Source of the DNA: an uncultured Actinomycetes bacterium
GTDB taxonomy: Bacteria; Actinomycetota; Actinomycetes; Nanopelagicales; Nanopelagicaceae
Direction of reading: 5' to 3'
DNA: 5,723 nt
Assembly (NCBI GenBank): GCA_903928395.1
Contig: CAIYQS010000036.1
Location: 1 to 5,723, forward strand
The translations under genes were made by a program, and so were the position numbers. This document shows positions 1 through 4,635 of the stretch, one piece after another. Under the pieces are notes generated by a model. That model did not search any database, had not been told where the DNA came from, and saw only the letters and a program-made list of their open reading frames with translations. The first letter of the stretch is position 1. Every line of letters begins with the position of its first letter.

Positions 1-505
1 AGAGCTGGACGCGGAGCACGGGATCCAGTCCAACGGTTGGTTCGTCGAGAATTAGTAATTCGGGAGCACCGACCAGCGTGGTAGCAAGTGCAAGTCTGGC
101 CCGTTCTCCACCAGATAAAGAATTCGCCATTTGCTTTGCATTGCCGGTGAGGTCGACATCTTCAAGAATCTGCTCAGGTGTTTTTTCATTGTGGTCATAA
201 AGCGCAGCAAAATACTTAATGTTTTCGATGCACGTTAGATCAGAGTAGACACTGGCGCTTTGCGTCGAATAAGCGATCTTGTGCCGAAGCGCTTTGGATC
301 CAGCAACGAGATCAAGAACTCGAATTTTCCCACTATCGATCACCTGTAATCCGGCAATCGCCCGCATCAGCGTTGTTTTACCGCTACCGCTGGGGCCTAA
401 GAGACCCATAATTAAGCCACGCGGAATTTGTAGATCCAGATCCTGCAAGATGTGGTTTTTATCGCGAGTTACGTTCAGTTGTTCGCAAGTCACCACGTTG
501 GACAC
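1..505 (-). CDS. ABC transporter ATP-binding protein (3' end cut by window edge)
   Basis: This is the N-terminal 168 residues of an ABC-family ATPase that would power a membrane transporter from the cytoplasmic face. Visible motifs in order are a Walker A (GPSGSGKTT, residues 37-45), a Q-loop glutamine at 82, the ABC signature LSGGE (130-134), Walker B LLILDE (150-155) and the D-loop GLDP (159-162). The H-loop and C-terminus lie beyond the left edge. The layout and the wording around the signature resemble single-domain ATPases of ABC-2 type exporters, so a permease gene probably follows downstream; this is inference and the substrate is unknown. No in-frame ATG precedes the Walker A region. 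An in-frame TAG at 515-517 limits the N-terminus, so I chose the GTG at 503-505, although GTG codons at 494-496 and 491-493 are alternatives. No Shine-Dalgarno sequence is seen. The gene diverges from the permease at 523 with a 17-base gap. Confidence 0.93.
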   Translation of the reverse strand, partial: MSNVVTCEQLNVTRDKNHILQDLDLQIPRGLIMGLLGPSGSGKTTLMRAIAGLQVIDSGKIRVLDLVAGSKALRHKIAYSTQSASVYSDLTCIENIKYFAALYDHNEKTPEQILEDVDLTGNAKQMANSLSGGERARLALATTLVGAPELLILDEPTVGLDPVLRVQL

Positions 506-510
506 TCTGA

Positions 511-516
511 CATACT
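511..516 (+). promoter_or_regulatory. Candidate -10 element for the YHS permease gene
   Basis: The hexamer CATACT matches four of six positions of the TATAAT consensus and ends six bases before the ATG at 523. This would place transcription start on or next to the start codon, giving a leaderless mRNA. No recognisable -35 hexamer is present at 16-18 bases spacing, and the upstream bases contain no Shine-Dalgarno sequence. It overlaps the opposite-strand element at 512-517. Confidence 0.4.
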
Positions 517-517
517 A
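512..517 (-). promoter_or_regulatory. Candidate -10 element for the ABC ATPase gene
   Basis: Read on the minus strand the hexamer is TAGTAT, a TANNNT form matching four of six consensus positions. It ends six bases before the GTG start at 505, again predicting a leaderless transcript. It shares five base pairs with the plus-strand element at 511-516. No -35 box is evident, and this promoter would lie partly inside the start of the divergent permease gene. Confidence 0.45.
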
Positions 518-522
518 ATTCC

Positions 523-1695
523 ATGTCCAAAATAGGCACGGGATTACGCGACAGTTGGTGGATGTTTTTTGACACATTTTGGGCACTGGTGCTTGGTTTT
601 GCAATATCTGGTGCCATCCAGGCGTTCACCTCTCGCCAAAAAGCGCTGGCAGCGCTTGGCAATCACAAGCCGGTCACCATCGCAAAAGCTTCGTTTCTTG
701 GCGCGATTAGTTCCAGTTGCTCCTACGCGGCAAGTGCAATCTCTAAAAGTTTGATCGAAAAAGGCGCGGATTTCACGACGGCGATTGTCTTCATGTTTGC
801 AAGCACTAATTTAGTCTTTGAACTGGGACTGGTGATGTGGACCTTACTAGGGTGGCAATTTGCGGCAGCCGAATTTGTGGGCGGAGCCATCATGATTGCC
901 CTCATCACACTTATCCTCCCCAGACTGCGATTGCCGCAAAGATTGCGTTTGCTCGCGATGGCCGAGGACGCTCCAAATCCAGTGAAATCCAGTTGGCATG
1001 ACGCCGCCGGATTTACTGTTGGCGATTTAACAATGGTCAGAACTGAACTAGTGATCGGATTTTTGATCGCTGGTTTGGCAGACACTTTGATACCAATTTC
1101 TTGGTGGCATCACCTATTTTTATCCGGCCACGGTATTTATTCCACGATCGAAAATGTAATCCTTGGTCCATTTATTGCTTTTATAAGTTTTGTCTGCTCG
1201 GTGGGCAATGTTCCACTTAGCGCTGCACTCTGGAATTCTGGAATTTCATTTGGAGGAACTATCTCCTTCATCTTTGCCGATCTCTTGACCTTGCCTCTGG
1301 TTCTCATATATCGAAAGTTTTATGGCACCAAATTAACTGTCAAACTCGTTGCGGTTTTCTGGTTCACGATGAGCCTGAGCGGCTTTATTACTGAGAAAAT
1401 TTTTAGTGGTCTTGGCATACTCCCCGCGCATCATGGACTTGTGCCGCATGCATCAAGGGTTGGAAACAACCTCACGAGTTGGTTAGATCTTTTTGCCCTG
1501 CTGACCTCCGGAGTAATCGGATGGCTCTACGTAACACGCAAGGTCGATGAATCCACTCAGTATGCGAAAGACCCAGTCTGCGGCATGCAGGTAGAAAAGG
1601 CCACCGCGGCGGCTGTATTTGAGCACGAAGGGACCATCTACTACTTCTGCGCACCGGGATGCATGGAAAGTTTTAAGAAATCCGTAGCAATCTAA
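523..1695 (+). CDS. ArsP/DUF318-type permease with C-terminal YHS domain
   Basis: A 390-residue polytopic membrane protein, probably moving a metal or metalloid across the cytoplasmic membrane. Hydrophobic stretches lie near residues 12-35, 54-74, 87-133, 174-192, 207-227, 243-263, 272-290 and 320-338. Two cysteine motifs sit in the two halves: SSSCSYAA around C66, and VCSVGNVP around C225. These occupy the place of the Cys-rich repeats of the ArsP/DUF318 permease superfamily. Residues 347-386 form a YHS domain, with DPVCGM at C353 followed by FC(x3)C at C376 and C380; YHS/TRASH-like domains are known for binding metals. Substrate (copper, other heavy metal or arsenical) and direction cannot be read from sequence. 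The ATG at 523 is the only in-frame start after a TGA at 508-510. The gene diverges from the ABC ATPase and its last 23 bases overlap the end of the convergent EamA gene. No metal-responsive regulator or P-type ATPase is adjacent. Confidence 0.88.
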   Translation: MSKIGTGLRDSWWMFFDTFWALVLGFAISGAIQAFTSRQKALAALGNHKPVTIAKASFLGAISSSCSYAASAISKSLIEKGADFTTAIVFMFASTNLVFELGLVMWTLLGWQFAAAEFVGGAIMIALITLILPRLRLPQRLRLLAMAEDAPNPVKSSWHDAAGFTVGDLTMVRTELVIGFLIAGLADTLIPISWWHHLFLSGHGIYSTIENVILGPFIAFISFVCSVGNVPLSAALWNSGISFGGTISFIFADLLTLPLVLIYRKFYGTKLTVKLVAVFWFTMSLSGFITEKIFSGLGILPAHHGLVPHASRVGNNLTSWLDLFALLTSGVIGWLYVTRKVDESTQYAKDPVCGMQVEKATAAAVFEHEGTIYYFCAPGCMESFKKSVAI

Positions 1696-2572
1696 TTCGC
1701 TTTTGCACAAGCGCCCCTGACGCAAGGACACAGATACCACCGATTACCTGAGTAATTTTGAAACTCTCTTTCAGCAGCCAGATACCTAAAATCGTTGCTA
1801 CAACCGGCGTCACATACGTGACGGTGCTAGCGATCAAACTCCCTGCTAATCGCACATTCCTAAAATTCCAGATGTAAGCGAAACCCGTTCCAAGCGCGCC
1901 AAGAATGAGTATCCCCCATATCGACCTCTCGCTCCACGGTGAGTGCGTTACTCCCTGCGCGATCGCAAAGGGCGCAAGCAATATTGCGCTACAAAAAACC
2001 TGTGCCGCGGCGAGCGACCGCGGGGGATAATTTAGAATATTTACGTACCGCCTCGAATATGGGAAAGCAATTCCGTAACACAGTGTTGCGCCTAATAATT
2101 CTGCAACTCCGCGCCAAGAACTTGCGCTCAAGCCACTCAACGCACCCGTCACTAACACAATTCCAAAGAAACCGATGAGTACCCCGATTCCTTGATTTAG
2201 ATCTATTCGTTGTTCTCGAAATCCCACTGTGATCACAAGCACCGTCATGAGTGGGGTTGTTGCGTTGAGAAGTCCGGCCATCACGCTAGAAACATGTGTT
2301 TCCCCAACTGCAAAAAGATAACCAGGTACGGCATTGAGGAGAAGAGCTACAACCGCGATATGTGCCCATTCGACCAATTTCTTTGGAAGTCGAGTTTGAG
2401 TCACCAAGCAATAGAGGAGCAAAGTTGTTCCCCCAATTGCTCCACGCATAAATGCAACCCCGAGCGGGGTAAGCGAATCCAAGCTCCATTTAATAAAGAG
2501 AAATGAAGCTCCCCACGTGATTCCAAGGGCGATAAATCCAGGTAGCCACTGCGTGCTTCGGGTCTTAGGCAT
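1673..2572 (-). CDS. EamA/DMT-family transporter (putative metabolite or drug exporter)
   Basis: A 299-residue integral membrane protein with the length and pattern of the drug/metabolite transporter superfamily: about ten transmembrane helices arranged as two EamA repeats (roughly residues 12-143 and 156-291). Typical marks are the N-terminal WGxSFxFIK (20-28), the P(x6)R in the second helix (P36, R43), the glycine-rich helix ends, and a late GIWLLKE segment. The basic C-terminal tail after the last helix is usual. Members export amino acids, metabolites or drugs; the substrate cannot be assigned here. The ATG at 2570-2572 is preceded in frame by a TGA only four codons upstream with no other start between, so the N-terminus is firm. 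No Shine-Dalgarno sequence is visible. Its 3' end runs 23 bases into the YHS end of the convergent permease gene, and it diverges from cfa across a 114-base gap. Confidence 0.9.
   Translation of the reverse strand: MPKTRSTQWLPGFIALGITWGASFLFIKWSLDSLTPLGVAFMRGAIGGTTLLLYCLVTQTRLPKKLVEWAHIAVVALLLNAVPGYLFAVGETHVSSVMAGLLNATTPLMTVLVITVGFREQRIDLNQGIGVLIGFFGIVLVTGALSGLSASSWRGVAELLGATLCYGIAFPYSRRYVNILNYPPRSLAAAQVFCSAILLAPFAIAQGVTHSPWSERSIWGILILGALGTGFAYIWNFRNVRLAGSLIASTVTYVTPVVATILGIWLLKESFKITQVIGGICVLASGALVQKRIRLLRIS
1698..1713. terminator. Weak hairpin just after the permease stop codon
   Basis: CGCTT and AAGCG form a perfect 5-bp stem around the 6-base loop TTGCAC, two bases after the permease TAA. 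It lies inside the last codons of the EamA gene. There is no T-tract on either strand, so intrinsic termination is doubtful. It is listed because actinobacteria often use hairpins without T-tracts and no better candidate exists at this convergent junction. A 5-bp stem can easily arise by chance. Confidence 0.15.
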
Positions 2573-2578
2573 TGCGCG

Positions 2579-2584
2579 AGTTAA
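2579..2584 (-). promoter_or_regulatory. Weak candidate -10 element for the EamA gene
   Basis: On the minus strand the hexamer is TTAACT, matching only three of six TATAAT positions. It ends six bases before the ATG at 2572, the same spacing seen at the other three divergent starts. No -35 box is found at 17-18 bases spacing. Proposed mainly from the shared geometry. Confidence 0.2.
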
Positions 2585-2651
2585 TCATGAATCCAGGACA
2601 GTTCGGGCGATTCCCAAATCTTTTTTGAAAACCATGATTCTTGGACCATCC

Positions 2652-2680
2652 TTGAAGGTTCAACTACTTTGTAGCAAAAT
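2652..2680 (+). promoter_or_regulatory. Candidate promoter for cfa
   Basis: TTGAAG at 2652-2657 (four of six against TTGACA) is followed after exactly 17 bases by CAAAAT at 2675-2680 (four of six against TATAAT). The -10 element ends six bases before the ATG at 2687, so transcription would begin at or beside the start codon. No Shine-Dalgarno sequence precedes the ATG, which agrees with a leaderless mRNA. This is the only promoter in the window with a plausible -35 box. Confidence 0.5.
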
Positions 2681-2686
2681 AACGCC

Positions 2687-3796
2687 ATGTCCAGCAAAGA
2701 TGTGGCAAGCAAAATATTGGCAGCAGCGGGGATTCCAGTTAATGGCGCGGAGCCATGGAGTATCCAGGTCCATAATGAAAAAACGTGGGATCGGGTAATT
2801 TCGCAGCGTGGTCTTGGGTTTGCCGAAAGTTATATGGATGGCTGGTGGGATTGCGCGGCGATCGACGTCATGCTCACAAAATTGCTGGAAATCGATGTCC
2901 TCAAACTTCTTAAACCCAGCCCTATGCTGGCACTACATGTTGCGCGCTCTAATGTTCTTAACCAACAGACCAAAAAGCGAGCTGCCGCAAACGCCAAGCA
3001 CCATTACAACATCGGCAACGACCTTTACGCACGAATGCTTGACGCTGAGATGGTTTACTCGTGTGGCTACTGGGCTCGGGCTGATTCACTAGGAGCAGCA
3101 CAAGAGGCGAAATTCGATCTCATTTGCCGCAAGCTAGACCTCAAGCCAGGGATGCGCCTCCTAGACATCGGAAGTGGATGGGGTGGGTTTCTTAGGTATG
3201 CGGTCAAGAATTATGGAGTTCACGCAACCGGGATTTCGCCCGCGGACAACCAAATTGAGTTGGCAAAAGAAAAGTCAGCGGGATTGGGAATCAACTTCAT
3301 CCAACAGGACTATCGCGATCTCACCGGAGAGTTTGACCGTATCGTTTCGATTGGCATGATGGAACACGTAGGTCCAAAAAATTATAAAACCTTCTTTACT
3401 AAGTGTGATGAGCTGCTGGCCAAAGGTGGTCGAATGCTCCATCACACGATCGCCTCAAATGTGACAAAGCAAGCCACCGATCCTTTCTTTGATCGATACA
3501 TTTTTCCAGGTGGAGTACTTCCCTCACTTGCGCAGATATCAAGCGCGGTTGAGGATGTTTTTACCATTGAGGATGTGCATAATTTTGGACCTGATTATGA
3601 CCGGACGCTGCTCGAGTGGCATAAGAACATCAACGCAAAGTGGCACGAAATTCCGCAATACGACCTGCGTTTTCAGCGCATGTGGAACTACTACTTACTC
3701 GCTTCCGCTGCCGGGTTTAGATCAGGAGACCTGCAGTTGATTCAGTGCGTCTTCCAGAGGGTTGGACAGCGTCCTACTTATGTAACTGCTCGTTAG
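2687..3796 (+). CDS. cfa: Cyclopropane-fatty-acyl-phospholipid synthase
   Basis: A 369-residue SAM-dependent enzyme that adds a methylene bridge across cis double bonds of acyl chains in membrane phospholipids, usually in response to acid, stationary-phase or other stress. The sequence follows E. coli Cfa nearly end to end: an N-terminal domain with the ESYMDGWWDC block (47-56), HYNIGNDLY (106-114), then a Rossmann methyltransferase domain with DIGSGWGG (160-167) as the SAM-binding loop. The residues known in E. coli Cfa to bind the catalytic bicarbonate (C139, E239, H266, I268, Y317) align at a constant offset of 13 with C126, E226, H253, I255 and Y304 here, so the enzyme should be active. 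A small change is DIGS in place of the E. coli DIGC. The ATG at 2687 gives an N-terminus that aligns well with the family. The stop overlaps that of convergent prmC by 4 bases. A tuberculostearate-type or other lipid methyltransferase role is less likely given the close Cfa match. Confidence 0.95.
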   Translation: MSSKDVASKILAAAGIPVNGAEPWSIQVHNEKTWDRVISQRGLGFAESYMDGWWDCAAIDVMLTKLLEIDVLKLLKPSPMLALHVARSNVLNQQTKKRAAANAKHHYNIGNDLYARMLDAEMVYSCGYWARADSLGAAQEAKFDLICRKLDLKPGMRLLDIGSGWGGFLRYAVKNYGVHATGISPADNQIELAKEKSAGLGINFIQQDYRDLTGEFDRIVSIGMMEHVGPKNYKTFFTKCDELLAKGGRMLHHTIASNVTKQATDPFFDRYIFPGGVLPSLAQISSAVEDVFTIEDVHNFGPDYDRTLLEWHKNINAKWHEIPQYDLRFQRMWNYYLLASAAGFRSGDLQLIQCVFQRVGQRPTYVTAR

Positions 3797-3810
3797 TTCT
3801 TTCGAGCTGT
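3785..3810. terminator. Hairpin spanning the shared stop codons of cfa and prmC
   Basis: ACTGCTCG (3785-3792) pairs with CGAGCTGT (3803-3810), giving seven base pairs with one internal T:T mismatch and a 10-base loop. The loop begins with TTAG, the tetranucleotide that carries the stop codons of both convergent genes. No T-tract follows on either strand, so this may be a weak bidirectional terminator, an mRNA end-protecting hairpin, or chance. Confidence 0.3.
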
Positions 3811-4629
3811 AGTAAATCGAGGACGACCTGTGAGATCCACGACCAGATTAATATCCTTAAAGTCATTGCTGAGCAATTGTGCAATGGCAACTCCTTGAGT
3901 TTCATCGTGCTCTATCGCCAGAAACCCACCTGCCTTTAATAACCTATTTGCCGCCGCAATAAACGTGGCTGGAATCTGCGTTCCGTCGACCCCGCCACCA
4001 AACAAGGCGACCGAAGGTTCTTTCCGAACTTCGATCGGCAAAATCTGACCAATCGGAATATATGGTGGGTTTGCGATGACAATATCGAATTCTTCCCCCA
4101 GGCAAGCTGCCGTGACATCGGAATCAATGATTCTGACTTTTGGCGCAAGCGTTGCTACATTCTTCTGAAGCCACGGTAAAGCTGCTGCTGAATTTTCAAC
4201 CGCAGTGACGGTCGATTTTGATTCGGTAGCTAATGCAATCGCGATACATCCAGATCCTGAACCAAGGTCAATAACGCTCGCCTTCTTGCCTTTGATTTCT
4301 TCAAGAGCTAATGCAACCAGTGACTCGGTTTCTGGGCGAGGTATTAAGACGCCAGGACCGACCTCATATTCCAGATATCTAAAGGGAGCTTTCCCGGTGA
4401 TGTACTGGACGGGCTCACCATTTTGGCGACGCAAGACCAGCCGACGCAGGGTTCTATCTATTTCATCGATTTCGAGGTCGCTCATTCGGAGCAACTTAAG
4501 CTGGAGTTCACCGCGGGTGCACTGCAATACGTATTCGAGCAATATCGAAGCGTCGATCTCTGGGATTCCTTGCGCTTTGAAGTAATCCTTGGTTTGGCGC
4601 AATAAATCTTTGCGTGCTGGTTGCATCAT
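3793..4629 (-). CDS. prmC: Peptide chain release factor N5-glutamine methyltransferase
   Basis: A 278-residue cytoplasmic SAM-dependent methyltransferase that methylates the glutamine of the GGQ motif in release factors RF1 and RF2, improving translation termination. The N-terminal helical domain (about 1-85) is followed by the hinge motif IPRPETE (96-102), the SAM-binding loop DLGSGSG (121-127), the acidic ribose-binding position E145, and the catalytic NPPY tetrapeptide (187-190, bases 4060-4071) that holds the substrate glutamine. Length is normal for the family. The start is one of two adjacent ATG codons (4627-4629 or 4624-4626); I used the first. Only 6 bases separate it from the prfA stop and no clear Shine-Dalgarno sequence is present, so it is probably cotranscribed and translationally coupled with prfA, whose product is its substrate. 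Its stop overlaps that of cfa by 4 bases. Confidence 0.97.
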   Translation of the reverse strand: MMQPARKDLLRQTKDYFKAQGIPEIDASILLEYVLQCTRGELQLKLLRMSDLEIDEIDRTLRRLVLRRQNGEPVQYITGKAPFRYLEYEVGPGVLIPRPETESLVALALEEIKGKKASVIDLGSGSGCIAIALATESKSTVTAVENSAAALPWLQKNVATLAPKVRIIDSDVTAACLGEEFDIVIANPPYIPIGQILPIEVRKEPSVALFGGGVDGTQIPATFIAAANRLLKAGGFLAIEHDETQGVAIAQLLSNDFKDINLVVDLTGRPRFTTARKN

Positions 4630-4635
4630 AAGTAG

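Larger units (their letters stand above)
2573..2686. promoter_or_regulatory. Divergent intergenic region between EamA gene and cfa
   Basis: This 114-base gap is the only substantial non-coding stretch in the window and must hold the promoters for both flanking genes. It contains an imperfect direct repeat, 2584-2599 and 2631-2646, with 12 of 16 positions identical and both copies ending in GGAC. One copy overlaps the presumed start-proximal region of the EamA gene and the other sits just upstream of the cfa -35 box, so they could be sites for a common regulator. A short minus-strand open frame (2581-2688, 35 codons) also spans the whole gap; see findings. Confidence 0.6.

Noticed and set aside
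459..662. 67-codon minus-strand frame beginning inside the permease and covering the ABC ATPase start
   Set aside because: It lies in a different frame from the ATPase motifs and shows no family resemblance. Its ATG at 522-524 is only the reverse reading of the CATG palindrome at the permease start.
723..1085. 120-codon minus-strand open frame inside the permease gene
   Set aside because: It is antisense to a well-supported membrane protein; its composition reflects the reverse reading of hydrophobic codons and no motif is visible.
4205..4585. 126-codon plus-strand open frame antisense to prmC
   Set aside because: It is a serine/arginine-rich shadow of the conserved PrmC core, including its SAM-binding loop, with no upstream signal or recognisable domain.
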